Origin: Tetrahymena elliotti 4EA
Taxonomy: Eukaryota; Ciliophora; Oligohymenophorea; Hymenostomatida; Tetrahymenidae
NCBI GenBank assembly: GCA_000231825.2
Contig: JH720315.1
Coordinates: 766,231-830,230 of the forward strand
DNA: 64,000 nucleotides
Reading direction: 5' to 3'
Below are positions 13,465 to 28,450 of this stretch, piece after piece (the first letter of the stretch is position 1; each line of letters starts with the position of its first letter). The translations under genes and the position numbers were made by a program. The notes beneath the pieces are model-generated. The model was given only the letters and a program-made list of their open reading frames with translations. It had not been told where the DNA came from and made no database searches.

Positions 13465-14149
13465 TACATACTTGTTCATTTATTTTGTCTTAACTTAATC
13501 TTAGCTTTTCTATTTTATAAAATATTTCACTCATTAATTAGATTATACAAAAGTTTTTTTTTATTTTAAGCATTTTTTATTCAATTTAATTCTCTTATTA
13601 AAAACCTGAGATCTTTAAGTTTCTAACAAAAACCTAGCCAAATCTCTAAAAGATAAAAATTAAAAAAAATTAAATGTTTGAATAAGAAAAAGTTGATATT
13701 CTTTTGTCGTCAGACAATTATCTGATAATTACTTAACAATAAGGATTTTAAATTTTATAAAATATACTGTAAACCTTCTTAAGGAAAACTAACAACTTGT
13801 GAGTTAAAAGGTAAGAAAGATCGCCAAAAAAAATAAAAAATTTGAGAGTAAAAATTTTAGATATTTTAATACGAATATAATAATAGCAGTTCATTTTAGT
13901 AAAAGCACTTAAATATATTTATATTTAAATTTAAATTTGGATTAGAGAAATGGAGATATTTCTGGAATTATTGTTACTTAGAAATTGAAATAATAACAAT
14001 AATAATAAAATTTAAAATTAATATTTATTTTACTTGTTAAATGTATTGAGTTAAGGTTTTTCTTATTCTTAAAAATGATTTATTTATTAATTAAATAAAA
14101 TTGATTTGATAAAAATTTGAAACATAATTTAAAATAAATCATTAATAAA
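13465..14149. other. Intergenic, no gene seen
   Basis: AT-rich spacer. Homology to the downstream surface-protein gene begins abruptly near 14,150, which marks the left edge of the duplicated segment. Confidence 0.6.
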
Positions 14150-17100
14150 GTAGAAATAAATAATGAATACTTAATTATTTTAAGTTAAAGTAAATATGAA
14201 ATATTTTAAATAAAATCAAATTCAATTGAAGGTAGTTTAATGGATTAAGTAGCACTGTTTGACCCAATATTTATGTCCTATGCCATAAGTAGTGGAGATA
14301 CTAATAATCAAGATTAAATATTGTAAGTACTATTACTCTCGAAAGATTAAGTAATCGAAAAGAAATATATCCTTAATGATGAGAATGATTAAAGGTTAGA
14401 TAAAATATGTAGCATGGAAGTTTCTGTTTTTGAATTCTATGATATTTCTTTTTCTATGTGTAGTATTAAACCAGTATCTTATCCAGATTCACCTTAAGCT
14501 TCTATGATCCCTGTAACAGATTCTAGTTAAAACAATTATTTAAATATTATGCTAAGTGTTAATGATTTAAGGTCTATTAACTTCTAAAGTACTCTTAACG
14601 GTCTTACTCAAGTCTATCCTGCAGAATAATCTGCTGTATATTGTATTTAAGACCTCTTTTCACTTTAAATATATGAAGACTCATTTACTAAATATACCGA
14701 ACAATTAGTATAAATTAGAAACTTCAGTTTCAACTTCTCTAATAACTTATCATAAGTTAGGTTTTACAACAATTCAAAGAGTGTAATTTTTGAAAATATT
14801 AATATTCAGAAATAAACTATTGATAATGTTACATTTGAGTTCACAGATATGGATCGTGTTATTCTTAACCAAATATATTTGAATAATTTCCAGAGAAGAC
14901 CAAACTATAATTAAACTAGATCTGAATGGTTCTTCACTTTTTAAAATGTGAATGAAGTCAATATCTATAATTTAATCTTAGATAATAGTAATCTACATAG
15001 CTTGAGTTTTAGTGGTTTAATATCAGCGATAAATGTGAATAATGTCATTATTTCAAACTTGACAATATAAAACTCAAGTATTGATTCTTTGATTGATATC
15101 TATAAAGTATAAAATTTTGAAATTCATAATTTATAGATAATCAATTGTTAATAATCATATACTGATATAAATAAATATATCCTAAGTATTACTGGAGTAG
15201 CAAGTTCAACTCTATCAAATATTTTGATTGCTTAAAATTCCAATTTATAATTTATTTATGCAACAAACAAATTTAGAGAAAATGCAACATCATATTCTCT
15301 AGAGACTGATAACTTAGTTATTAACAATTTAAATATTTCATCAAACTTAATTTCTTCCTCAAATGGCTTATCATTAGTATCATTTTAAAGCTCTTTTTGT
15401 TCATTTAATAATGTTAATTACTTAAATAATTAAGGAAACTTTTTCTTAACATTATCTCAAAGCTTATTGATATAAAATAGCATATTTTAACACAACTAAT
15501 GCCTAAATGGAGGAGCTCTTGCTCTGAATTAATGCTAAAATTAAATATNNNNNNNNNNNNNNNNNNNNNNNNNNNNNNNNNNNNNNNNNNNNNNNNNNNN
15601 NNNNNNNNNNNNNNNNNNNNNNNNNNNNNNNNNNNNNNNNNNNNNNNNNNNNNNNNNTAATTAGTCAAAATTAATTAAAATTAAGCTTTGATAGGAGGAG
15701 AGATTAGGCTTTTTAACAGTCAACTAAATCTACCTTAATCACTTAACTTTAATTATACAAGCAATATTTTTAACAACAATGCATAAATATATGGAAAAAA
15801 TGTAGGAACTTTCTTACAAAATGTAATTTAAAGCTAAAAAACAGATAGTAGTAGTCTTTCTGATTCATCAGATATACACTATTCTACAATATAAAATTAA
15901 GACATGAATGAATCTGATTCATAGAAATTTTAGCAAATACTTAAAGTATTTAATTTTAAAAGTGGTGGTATTCTAATTCTTTTTGTAAAATTAATTGATT
16001 CTGAAGGCACATATCTTAAATTCTCTTCATAAAAATTTCAATCTTAGCAATATCCTGAGCCTATTTAAGTTGAATTAAGTTAGATATCTTTCAAATTACA
16101 ATCTTATACTAATAATTAAGATTTATTGATTAATGGGAGAAATATTATTACTTCCTCTGATTTTGATGATTCTTAAAATCAATTTTTATTTTCATTAATT
16201 TAAATTTCAAGCATGCCAAACTAGACAACAAGTTTAGATATTATCCCTATCTACACACCTTCTAGCATAAATATTCTTCCTCTTTATATAGAGCTAAATA
16301 TGAGAATTTGTTATCCTGGTGAAGTTGTTAAACCAATTTCAAATAATATTTATATTTGCTATTCTTGTCCCTTGGGGTAGTATTCGTTAACAGATCCAAC
16401 TAAAGATTAATTTTGGTATGAACATATATCAAAGACAGGCATATAAAATTCAAATGACTCATAATAGGCCTATTTATCTGAATGCTAAAAGTGCCCAGAA
16501 TCAGCTTTTGAGTGTTAAAATAACACAATAGTTTTAAGAACAGGTTACTGGAGAAAGAACCATTTATCTATTGATATTGTTTAATGTTCTCCATAATTTA
16601 ATGCTTGTGATGAATAGGATATCACAAATAAATAGGTTTTTAAGAGGGTATATGGGGCCTCTTTGCTAAGTATGCGATATTGGAGGATAGTTATGGGAAG
16701 GTGAACGTTTTCACAATCAAAATCAGATTAAGTTAAATGTAATTTATGCAGTGAATAAAGTTTCTAAATTTTTTTATCATTTTTGTAGTAGTTATCTTTA
16801 TTATTTATTTCACATTCAGCACAATACTTTTCTTTAATTCTTTTGTTCACTCCTGCTTATGCTATTATATTAGAATGTTAAAAATCATAACTGTTTCCAG
16901 ATTTTCAGTTTTAGATCAATCTAGTTTTTATATGAAGATATTAGTTAACTATATTTAGATCTCAGCCATTTTGTAATTCTAATAGGTAAGCTTTTTCCCC
17001 AGTTTCCTGTTTTCTGTAACAAATTATGTTTCTAATCCTAATTCATAATTGATTGTCGGTGTTAATTGCTTATTTAGCGAATAGTTTATCAGAAAATATG

Positions 17101-18505
17101 GTTTATCTCACTTTATACAAGTAATGTAAGCAACTCTACCTATATCATTATTTTTAATAGTTTTATTATTGATTATGTTGTTTGAAAAACTAAAGATTTT
17201 TGGTATTAAAAAGTTTCACAAATACACCCTCATGAACTCTATTTTTATATTTTTTTAGCCTGATTAAATAAATTTCTTTTCCAAGCAGCTTAAATGTACT
17301 TAAATTGGGTCAGAATAATATGTTACTTCTGATCTGACAATACAATGTAGCGATCCTGATTATAGATCATTTACGTATCCTCTATCTATTCCTTTGATTA
17401 TTATTTGGAGTATATTTCCATTTATCATATTAAAATTTTTGTAGAAAAAATCTTCTAGGCTTTATTCATGCTTTACCCTTAATTACTTTGGGTATTACTA
17501 TTAAGAGTATTAAGAAAAGCGTTATTACTGGGAATTTGTAAGAATTTACATCAGAGTTATAATCGTTGTTACCTTTACACTTATCTCACAGTATGAATAT
17601 TTAAGCTACTAAATTATCATTTTCATACTTTTCTTAAATATTAAAATTACACTCTACTTTATACCTATAAGAAATCGCATATTATAGAGATTTGATCTTT
17701 ACAGCTACTTTATTATAATGGTAAATTGCTTGTTATCAATAATAAATATTTAAATGAACTCCAATGTAACCAAAGGAATCATATATTCCTTACACTTTGC
17801 CTTTGTATTCAAGATAACCCTAGCTATTATTTTTTTCAAATTAAGCAACCCCTTAACCTTTATAGGCTAAAATTTTGGAAAATTTCTATTTTATATCCTA
17901 CCTAATTCTATCTATAAAAAATATTTAAAAACTCAAAATACAAAGTGTAAACTTTTGCTCTTTGGAGGAAATTGTAGTAAAATTTGAGTATATTAGTAAA
18001 AATGAAAGCCCTTTAAAAAGTGACAAATGAAACTCCCTAGTAAATTCTGAGCTCTATCAGTTTAATTAATGGCTTTGATTTTAAAATTACATTTTTTTTA
18101 TATTGTTTATTAACAAATATTTTATCAAATAAAGCAAGCAAAATAACAAGCAAGTAAAAAAATGATTCATAGAAGATAACTCTTTAAAATGTATTTGGAT
18201 CTCTACTTATAGAATCACCCAAATCCAAAGATTCGATGAATGGTATCAATATTTTTAGAGTTAATTTTTTTAATTTACTATTTCTTTTAGAAATTATCTC
18301 TTCTGCAAGAAGGGAAAGAGTACTGAGTGAAGATTATAAAAATAATGAAGTCAAAAATAACGTTAAAAGTATTTTTGGTCTTAAATATGAAGAGGATAGC
18401 ATATTTCCAATGGATGAAATAGTTTAATCGCCTTTCAGCAACATCAATTAATTAAAAAGAACTTTAGATATGAATTATGAAACTTAATTCAAACTATTAA
18501 GATGA
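14150..18505 (+). pseudogene. 5'-truncated, frameshifted copy of the downstream giant membrane-protein gene
   Basis: Closely similar, base for base, to 24,325-28,690 (the 3' half of the next gene) with no signal peptide, N-terminal Cys-rich head or propeller-like part. The frame is open from the first ATG (14,240) through the beta-helix region, apart from an N gap. A 2-nt deletion near 16,636 in the Cys-rich region then puts a TGA at 16,702. Further single-base losses follow near 16,706, 16,775 and 17,949, in the segment before the membrane helices and near the C-terminus. The C-terminal acidic tail (residues ...SIFGLKYEED...) is still recognisable to 18,505. The simplest reading is a dead partial duplicate; a truncated soluble product of about 820 aa from 14,240-16,704 is possible. 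Sequencing errors in this draft cannot be ruled out for single indels, but several together argue for a pseudogene. Confidence 0.8.
15549..15657. other. Assembly gap (109 N)
   Basis: A run of N inside the beta-helix part of the truncated copy. The matching stretch in the intact copy is 93 nt (25,701-25,793), so the gap size is about right. Confidence 0.99.
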
Positions 18506-19562
18506 AATAAAATTCATTATAAAAAAAGCAACGAATTTACTTAAAAGTTATTATTAAAAAATAATAGACAAATGTTTAGAATAATTCTTGATTCGAAGAA
18601 GTTTTTCAACCAAATACCTAAATTCATTAATTTATATTTGTTTGCTAAAAAAAGAATAAATCAATTTTTTTTTTCTTATTTAATTATTTTCAATTAAAGT
18701 ATGATACAATTTTAACTTTTTCCTTTTTAAACCTCATTCCCTCAACCTTTGTATGAAAAAAATTTTAATTTTTAGCCAAATTTTACAAATTCAAGATTAA
18801 TAACATTTTTAATCAAATCCAATAAATTTTTTTGCAATCCCCGCTTGCATGATATTTTTTACTCTAAAAATACTATACTTGTAAAATATCAGTGGGATTT
18901 AAGAATATTAAAAAACATTTGACAAATCATTTTGGAGAAGAATTACTAAAAAAATTGAATAATTTCCTATCACAAATTTTACATTTAATTCTAAAATAGT
19001 TAACTTAATTTTAATTTTTTATAATAAATTTTGATTATGAAAAAATAAATTTATTATTGAGAGTATCTCCAAAAATTTGGTTTAGATTACTCAAAGACTG
19101 ACTTTTAATTTTCATAAATTAATATTTAAAATATACAAAAAATTTTGTATTTAACTTTAAACTATTTCTTTTAAAAAAATTATACTTTTTGATTTTTGAA
19201 TTATTTTGTAATATGAGTTTTTGATAAAATTGCTATCTTACAAAAGTAGTTAGTTTATGGATTTCTTAATTATTAAATGGAGCTGAATTTTTTTATTTAA
19301 ATTGTTGTGCCTAGAAATATAAATTTACAAAGAAAAACCTTACTGGAATAAATTTTACTAAGAAATCTACATCATAATAATAATTCTCATAAATTGTTAT
19401 TTCTACTTTACTATCAATTTGATTGTAATGAAGATTTTTCTGATTTTTTTAATCATCTACTAATTATTTAAATTATTTGATAAAGAGTTTTGATGACAAC
19501 TAAAAATATATCATTAATAAAAGGAAATAATAAAGGAAAACAAATTCTACTAGGATTTATAA
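18506..19562. other. Intergenic, no gene seen
   Basis: About 1 kb of AT-rich DNA separating the truncated copy from the intact gene. It must contain the promoter of the intact gene. No motif stands out. Confidence 0.6.
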
Positions 19563-22500
19563 ATGAAATTTAGTTATTATTTCAAAATAATAACACTTTT
19601 TTAGCTCATTGCTTCTCTCTCTGCATGTCCTAAAGGTTGTAAATCTTGTAGTAATTAAAATGTTTGCTACGAGTGTGAGCAAAATTTTTAATTAGATTAA
19701 TAATCAGGGATTTGTATTTTCAAAGGATGCTAGCCATATTTATACTTTTAAGATAAAAGTAATTAGTAACTAGGAGCTTGCTAAGCTATTTGTGATGCAG
19801 GGTACCAAGGCGATAATTAAACAAACTTATGTGTAAATCTTAATTAATGTTCGCAATCCTATAATGCACAAACAGGAATCAGTTAAGTAAATGAAGCAAT
19901 CAAGAAGGTGTTGCCCTATGAAGATAAATATTTTATCATAGTCTACTAATCATATTTGAACATATAAGTAAAATCTACAGGGATATTTTTATAGAGCATT
20001 CCTTTCTAGTAGAATATTGAGTATGTAGAATATTTCTAAGGTAATTTCTACATATTTTAAAATGATAATAAAGTTGCGAAATGGAACTTTTCGAATAATA
20101 GAACAGAATTATTTAATTTTGCTTTGTAAGGCAATTTTGATTAGAGTACTCAGATTATCTAAATAAATAAGCAATTTGCTGTTGTTATTACTTATGAAAG
20201 AAAAAAATCAAAAATTTATGCCACTCTATTGTTAGATTTGATAGAATAAAAATTTGTTTAATACTCTTCTGTGGTTTAATTAACTTAATAAAATAACGAA
20301 AGTGATTACTTTTTTAATGACTTAATCTACATTACGCTACCCAATGGAATTTAAACAAATTTATTTTTTATTGACAAAAACAATAATTTGAATGTTAAAA
20401 GCTTTTCTAACGGAAATTAATGTGTAAATTTATAAGCGCTTACGGTTTAACAAGTATTATCTTTAAATAGTTTGTAAAATATTTTAATACTCAGCAAATA
20501 AACATTTTACTTGATTTTAGATTAATCTTCTTGCTAAGTATTTCAAATTCCATAACCATGTACTAAAATTAAAACTGCATATTCACCAGCATAGCCTTCT
20601 TCAAATTTCTTCTTTTTATAGCTGCAGACTTTAATTTATGTTTTGGATCAGAAATAATCTATAGTTGCCCAAATAAAAATTTAAGGAAATATAATTGATT
20701 TTGTTTTGATAACTTCTAATAGCTAAAATTTGATTTTGTCAGTTCTTGATGACTTATCTAATCTAAATTTTTTTAATTTAAATCTTAATACATTTGAAAG
20801 TTAATTAAGTTATAAAAAGACATTAAATAACTTCAATCCCACCACTCTAATTCTTATGAATTAATTAATTGATATTAATAATTAGTTAAAGCAAATTTAA
20901 TTATTTGCTTACTTTAAACAATTGCAGTCATTAACGTTAAATATAACTAATGATAATTCTTTAGTCTTAACTAATCAGTATTATTTAAAAACATTTTAAA
21001 GAAGGTTTATTGACATGTAATCAGGTATCTAATCAATGGACATAAACGATTCTAGTAATCTTATAACCTCTTGTTCAAGTAAAGGTTAAATCATGACATG
21101 GAGCTACTCAAATATTATTAAACCTTAACTTGTAGATTCAACTTTCATAACAAATCAAGGTTCATGTCAGTCCATATCTTATTTAATAAACAATTATGTT
21201 TTGATACTATTTTAAAACAGCATAATAGCTTTTGATGTTGTTTTTTCTTCAATTTTGAAAACTTGGACTTTCTCAAATACATAATCTAAAATGACCAATA
21301 GATTTGCATTACCCTTAAATGGCAATTCATATCTCCTATATGACTCTTGCTTTAAAGCATTTGATCCAAATTTTTCATTTATATTTTAAGACTGCAGTTC
21401 ATTCTTTGATGATGCCATAATCAAAGCAGTTTTAGATCCAAGTATGAAATTAGTTGTTTAAAAAGCTAATTCTTTTACAGTTTTCTAAGTATAAAACAAT
21501 TAATTAAATCTGATTGCATCATATCCCAGCATACCTCAAATTTAATTTTGGAAAATAAGAAATTTTCCATAAAGTTATTAATAAAAAAATAATATAATCT
21601 TTGAAATAGTAGCATTTTTTTCTGATCAAACATTTACTATTTTTACTTAGTAATTAGTTCCAATAATAACATATCAAAATGTTTATATCTCAGCTGCAGT
21701 TGATATTAGTTTTATGAATGATGATCCAGATGATAATCTATATGTTGTTGGAGGAAAAAATAGCTAAAAGGGTTCTTCATTTGCTTACTAATCTTTTGGT
21801 TTATTCAAGAATTATACAAATCTTTTTTCAGTTGCTCAACACAGTGGCTTAAGCAAAATATTTCCTATCAATAAAAGTATCAACTAAAGTAATAACAATC
21901 TTGGCTACAGTATCGAAACTGTTGTCCTTTTGAGTTGTTGTACTGTCCTATCTAGCTTTCATTACAATATGCAAACTTCAAACAGTTTTTATTATGCACA
22001 CTAAAAAGATGTTAGTGTTCTTATAAACTCATTTTCACTAATCAAATAGGATTAATTTTATATGATGGGCGATACATCTGGTCTAATGGTTGTTGATTCT
22101 AAAAGAAGATAAAAATACACTAATGTATATAATCTAAATCCTAATGAAATTCAACAAAAAGATTTTATCAAAGGAGTGTATTAAAGTTAATTACTTTAAA
22201 GATATTTTATAGTAAAATCGAATATCTAAGTTTATAGACTATTAACAAATGAGTTCATGGAAGTATTAGAAGTTAAATAAAACCCAACACAATCTATTTA
22301 ATATTTCTCAATAGTAGAATCATAATACTCAATTATTTCATTAAAACAAAATGTATTATTTGCTAAGAATTTTGAAATAGGTTAAGTATATTACTTTAGC
22401 GGCTTCTCTAGTATTACTAATTATTTGGTAGAAAATGATAATATCTATTTATATGGTTCAAGTATTTCTATATTAAGCTTTGATTTGACTGAGAAATATA

Positions 22501-25500
22501 CTTTAAAAGATCAATCTGATACAACAATTGTATAGTAATGCTCATAAAGTTCTATGGGACTTGTTTGTAAAAGAGCTTCAGGAACAATCAGTGTTCTAGA
22601 TTGGTAGAATCTTAACCCTATATTTACCTTATCATAGCGCTTTTTAGATAATAACTATAAGTTTGTTATAGATAATACATATTAAAGAATTATAATGTAT
22701 TCATCTAATATTGAGGTGTATACCTTAAATGGAAACTTTTAAATGTATATCTCCTCTATCAATTTATCTATATAAAGCATTTAGATATGTACCAATGATA
22801 TCGCTCTCATGTCAGTTAGTAAAATTTTTATTTATTTTTTTTAAGATAAAATTAATACAATAAATTAGGCATATACATCTTTAACAGAAAAGCTTTAAAA
22901 TAAAGAGGAGTTCTTTCTAATCCAGGGGGTGCAGCTATTTTAAATATGGGATTTATTCCTGAATTAAATTAGCTAATATTCTATACATCTTCTTTAAGAA
23001 ATGGATAGCTCTTTACAATAAATTTAGACACCTTGCTTACAATTATGTCATATCAAAATGCTTTTACACAAAATATTCCTTCAATTACTGCAGGCTATGT
23101 CTATGATAAAGATTAAAATTTGATGATTTATTTAGATACTTAAGGAAATTTCTAAGCCTTAGATTACTTGGGTTCAGTTATTATAAGAGCAGGAATAAAG
23201 TTTGCAGAATATGATTAATACTCATTGTATACTTTTATTGGTTTTTCATTAGATTTTTAAAATAATAATATTCTAATGTACTCTTCAACTTAAGTTTTTA
23301 ATCATTGTCTTGCTGATTTATTGAGTTAAGGAATTTAATTTAGGACAAATAAAAAATAACTATTTGCCTAAATTGCAGATAAAAGCTCTTCTGGCTAAGG
23401 TTCGGATAGTATTGCTTTCATAATCCTAGGAGATTCTGGAATCCTTTACAAGTACTAAAATACCTAATTTTAATACTTTTATCAGTTCTAAGAAGAAGTT
23501 TAAAGCATCATTTATAACTCAAGCATGAAGGTATTAATTATAGCTCTTTCTCAATCTTTTGTTATCTTTAACTAATTTGATTCAATTTCTATGAGCAAGT
23601 TTGATTAATTCTAAAATAACTAAAAAATAATTCCTTTAACTAGTCTTTTTTCATCATTTATTTGTGAAGATATATTCCTGACTAAAGATAGATTGATCAG
23701 TCACTACGATTTTCTAAATTATGTCCTCCTTGGATAGATAATACTCTAAGAACCTTAATCCATAATAACCAAAAAGATATGCTCTTCAGTGACTCCTAAT
23801 GTGTACTTAGGTCTAAGTAATGGAGATGCTATTATCTACAATAGAAAGACCTATTAGTAAAATACTATTAGCTTAATTACCAAATAATTAGGACAATAAT
23901 ACTCTGGTTTAGAAATTGGATTTTTAAAAGAAGCATCTACGCATTTATGGGTGTGCTTTAGTAATTCATAAGGAATTTTTAGAATTAATCTTTCCAATTA
24001 AAATTTTGAATAAATAATTTAATTTGATAGTTTGAGTGCTTACAGATTGTTTGAGTAGTTAAATGTCATGTTGTTTGATGTTGATGAATAAAATTAAAGA
24101 ATATTTTTAAATTTCCTAGGAGAAAAGCTACTTAGAGTATTCGATTTTAATGGTAAATTCATCTAATAGCTAGCTTTACCAGATTTAATGTATAATACTT
24201 TAAAAATTAATTCGTCTCATTTACTAGCTTATAACATCTTTCATGTTATGATATATGATAGAAATACTCTTAAATACATCTAAAGGGTAAGAAGAAGCAA
24301 TCGTATAGACTAATTAGTAGATGTAATAGAAATAAATAATTAATACTTAGTTCTTTTAAGTGAAGGTAAATATGAAATATTTTAAATAAAATAAAATTCA
24401 ATTGAGGCTACTTTAATCGATTAAGTAGTAATGGTAAAACCAATATTTATGTCTTATGCCATAAGTGTTGGAGTTACTAATAATCAAGATTAAATATTGT
24501 AAGTATTATTGCTCTCTTAAGATCAAGTAATCGAAAAGAAATACATCCTTAACTATGAGAGTAATTAAAAGTTAGATAAAATATGTAGCATGGAAGTTTC
24601 TGTTTTTGAATTTTATGATATTTCTTTTTCTATAAGTAATATTAAACCAGTGTCTTATCCAGATTCAACTTAGGCTTCTATAATCCCTGTAACAGATTCT
24701 AGTTAAAACAATTATTTAAATATTATGCTAAGTGTTAATGATTTAAGGACTATTAACTTCGAAAGTACTCTTAACAGTCTTACTCAAGTATCGAGTAGTT
24801 AAGGTATTTATCTGCTTCAAATATATGAAGATTCATTTACTAAATATGCCAAACAAGTAGTATAGATTAGAAATTTCAGTTTCAGTTTCTCTAATAACTT
24901 ATCATAAGTTAATTTTTACAACAATTCAAAGAGTGTAATTTTTGAAAATATTAATATTCAGAAACAAACTATTGATAATGTTACATTTTAGTTCACAGAT
25001 ATGGATCGTGTCACTCTTAACCAAATATATTTGAGTAATTTACAAAGAAGACAAAACTAAAATTACACTAGATCTGAATGGTTCTTCACTTTTTAAAATG
25101 TGAATGAAGTCAATATCTATAATTTAATCTTAGATAATAGCAATCTGGATAGCTTGAGTTTTAGTGGTTTAATATCAGCGTTGAATGTGAAAAGTATTAT
25201 AATCTCAAACTTGACAATATAAAACTCAAGTATTGATTGTTTGATTGGGATCTAGAAAGTTTCAAATTTATAAATTAATAATTTATAGATAATCAATTGT
25301 TAATAAGCATCTACTGATATGAATACGTATATCCTAAACATTACAGGGGTTGCAAGCACTATTCTTTCAAATATTGTCATTACATAAAATTCCAATTTAT
25401 AATTTATTTATGCTACAAACAAATTTAGAGAAAGCGGAGAATCACATATTTTTGAGACTGATAACTTAAGGATTAACAATTTAAATATTTCATCAAACTT

Positions 25501-28450
25501 AATCACTTCCTCAAAAATGTTATCTTTAATATCAATTTAAAGCTCTTTTAATTCATTTAATAGCATAAATTACATAAATAACTAAGGAAACTTTTTCATA
25601 ACATTATCTCAAAGCTTATTAATATAAAATAGTTTATTTTAATACAACTAATGCCTAAACGGAGGAGCTCTTGCTCTGAATTAATGCTAAAATTAAATAT
25701 CGATATTAAATAGCACATTTTAATTTAACTAAGCTTTTGCTAATGGAGGTGCTATTTATTTAGAAAATGTTGGAGCATAAATCCAAATGGACTAATTAGT
25801 CAAAATTAATTAAAATTAAGCTTTGATAGGAGGAGGGATTAGGCTTTTTAACAATTAGCCAAATCTACCTTAATCACTTAATTTTAATTATACAAGCAAT
25901 ATTTTTGACAATAATGCATAGATTTATGGAAAAAACGTAGGAACTTTCTTATAAAATGCTATCTTAGGAGTGATTTAAAACTAAAAAACCGATAGTAGTA
26001 GCATTTCTGATTCATCAGATATACACTATACTATTATATAAAATTAAGACATGAATAAATCTGACTCAGAGAAATTTTAACAAATACTTAAAGTATTTAA
26101 TTTTAAAAGTGGTGATATTCTAATTCTTTTTGTAAAGTTAATTGATTCTGAAGGCACATATCTTAAATTCTCTTCATAAAAATATTAATCTAAACAATAT
26201 CCTTAGTAAATTTAAGATGAATTGAGCTAGATATCTTTTAAATTATAATCTCATACTATCAGTTAAAATGAGTTGATTAATGGGCGAAATATTGTAAGTT
26301 CCTCGGATTTTGATGATACTGAAAATCAATTTTTATTTTCATAAATTTAAGTTTCAAGCATGCCAAACTAGACAACTAGCTTAGAAATCATCCCTTTTTA
26401 CAGACCTCCTCTCGTAAATGTACTTCCTCTTTATATAGAACTAAATATGAGAATTTGTTATCCTGGTGAAATTGTTAAGCAAATTTCAAATAACATATAT
26501 ATATGTTATGCTTGCCCTTTAGGATAGTATTCATTAACAGATCCAACTAAAGATCAATTTTGGCATGAAAATATATCAAAGACAGGCATATAAAATTCAA
26601 ATGATTAATAATAGGCCTATTTATCTGAATGCTAAAAGTGCCCAGAATCAGCTTTTGAGTGTTAAAATAACACAATAATTTTAAGAACAGGTTACTGGAG
26701 AAAGAGCCATTTATCTGTTGATATTGTTTAATGTTCTCCATAATTTAATGCTTGTGATGAATAAGATATCACAAATAAATAGGGTTGTCTAAGAGGGTAT
26801 ATGGGGCCTCTTTGCTAAGTATGTGATATTGAAGGATAGTTATGGGATGGTGAACGCTACTCATAATCAAAGTCAGAGAAAGGTAAATGCTATTTATGCA
26901 GTGGAGAGAGCTTCTAAATTTTTTTTATCACTTTAGCGATAGTTATCTTTGTGTTTTATTTCATTTTTACTACTGTTCTTTTTTTTAATTCATTTGTTCA
27001 CTCTAGTCTATGCTATTATATAAGAATGCTAAAAATGTTACCTATTTCCAGATTTTCAGTTTTAGATCAATCTAGTTTTTATATGAAGATATTAGTTAAT
27101 TATATTTAGATCTCAACTGTTTTGTAGTCTTAATATGTAAGCTTTTTTCCTAGTTTCCTCTTTTAGGTTACCAATTATGTTTCAAATCCTAATACATAAT
27201 TGATTGTGAGTGTCAATTGCTTATTTAGTAAAGAGTTTATAAGTAAGTATAGTATAGTACACTTAATACAAGTAATGCAAGCAATCTTACCTATTTTCTT
27301 ATTTTTAATTGTATTATTATTGATTATTTTGTTAGAAAAACTAAAACTTTTTGGCATTAAAAAGTTTCACAAATACACCCTCATGAACTTTATTTTTATA
27401 TTTTTTTAGCCTGATTAAATAAATTTCTTTTCCAAGCAGCTTAAATGTACTTAAATTGGGTCAGAATAATACGTTACATCTCATCTAACTATATTATGTA
27501 ACGATCCTAATTATAGATCATTTACGTATCCTCTATCTATTCCTTTGATTATAATTTGGAGTCTATTTCCATTTATTATATTCAAATTTTTGTAGAAAAA
27601 ATCTTCTAGGCTCTATTCCTGTTTTACCCTTTACTACTTTGGATATTACTATCAAGAATACTAAGAAAAGTGTTATTACTGGGAATTTGTAAGAATTTAC
27701 ATCAGAGTTATAATAGTTGTTACCTTTACCCTTAACTCATAGTATGAATATTTAAGCTACTAAATTATCATTTTCATACTTTTCTTTTATATTAAAATTA
27801 CACTCTACTTTAAACCTTTAAAAAATCACATTTTGCAAAGGTTTGATCTTTATTGCTACTTTATCATTATGATAAATTGCCTGTTACAAGCTATAAATAT
27901 TGAAGCAAACTCAAACATAATCATAGGAATTATGTTTTCCTTACATTTTACCTATGTATGCGTGATAACCCTTGCTATTGTTTTTTTTAAATTAAGCAAT
28001 CCTTTAACTTATATTGGTAGAAAATTTGGAAAACTTCTCTTTTACATCCTACCTAGTTCTATCTATAAAAATTATTTAAAAACTCAAAATACAAAGTGGA
28101 AAATTTTTACTCTTTGGAGGAAACTGTAGTAAAATTTGAGTATATTAGTGAAAATGAAAGCTCTTTCAAAAGTGACAAATGAAAATCCCTAGTAAATTCT
28201 CAGCTCTTTCAGTTTAATTAATGGTTTTGATTTTTATTATTTTATTTTTTGCTTTTATAACACCTCATTAATATAATAAAGCAAGCAAAATAACCAACTT
28301 AAAGAAAAGCAATTATTAGAAAATGAATCATTAGAGTTTTCATGGATCTCAACTCATAGATTAAGTAAAATTAAAAGAGACAACAAATGGTAACTATACT
28401 TTTAAAGTGAATCTTATTAAAATAAATTTTTTATTAGAAACTTTCTTTGA
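19563..28450 (+). CDS. Giant (2,945 aa) secretory-pathway membrane protein with Cys-rich, beta-helix and polytopic C-terminal parts
   Basis: Two exons (19563-22818, 22869-28450) joined by a 50-nt GTAAAA...TTAG intron that restores frame. Residues 1-21 form a signal peptide, followed by a Cys-rich head with CPKGCKSC and CYEC motifs (~22-105). A long beta-rich stretch follows (~110-1,570), propeller-like in places (SSKGQIMTWS). Residues ~1,570-2,250 are right-handed beta-helix-like, with polymorphic-membrane-protein-type signatures (NGGALALNQC, FQFNQAFANGGAIYL, LIGGGIRLF). A second Cys-rich region (~2,278-2,430) has CYxCPxG, CQKCPE, GPLCQVCD and CYLCSG. Several hydrophobic helices fill ~2,435-2,800. 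The architecture is that of large ciliate cell-surface proteins of unknown function. The C-terminus is uncertain: this frame stops at 28,450, but an acidic tail conserved with the truncated copy continues in another frame to TGA 28,689-28,691, so a missed intron or base error is possible. Confidence 0.85.

Noticed and set aside
18236..18427. 63-aa ORF starting MNGINIFRVNFF as a separate gene
   Set aside because: It is the C-terminal tail of the truncated copy, aligned with the tail of the intact gene.
27175..27409. Overlapping ORFs on both strands at 27.2-27.4 kb
   Set aside because: The plus-strand one is an internal fragment of the giant membrane protein (cut by Gln TAA/TAG codons); the minus-strand one is its shadow.
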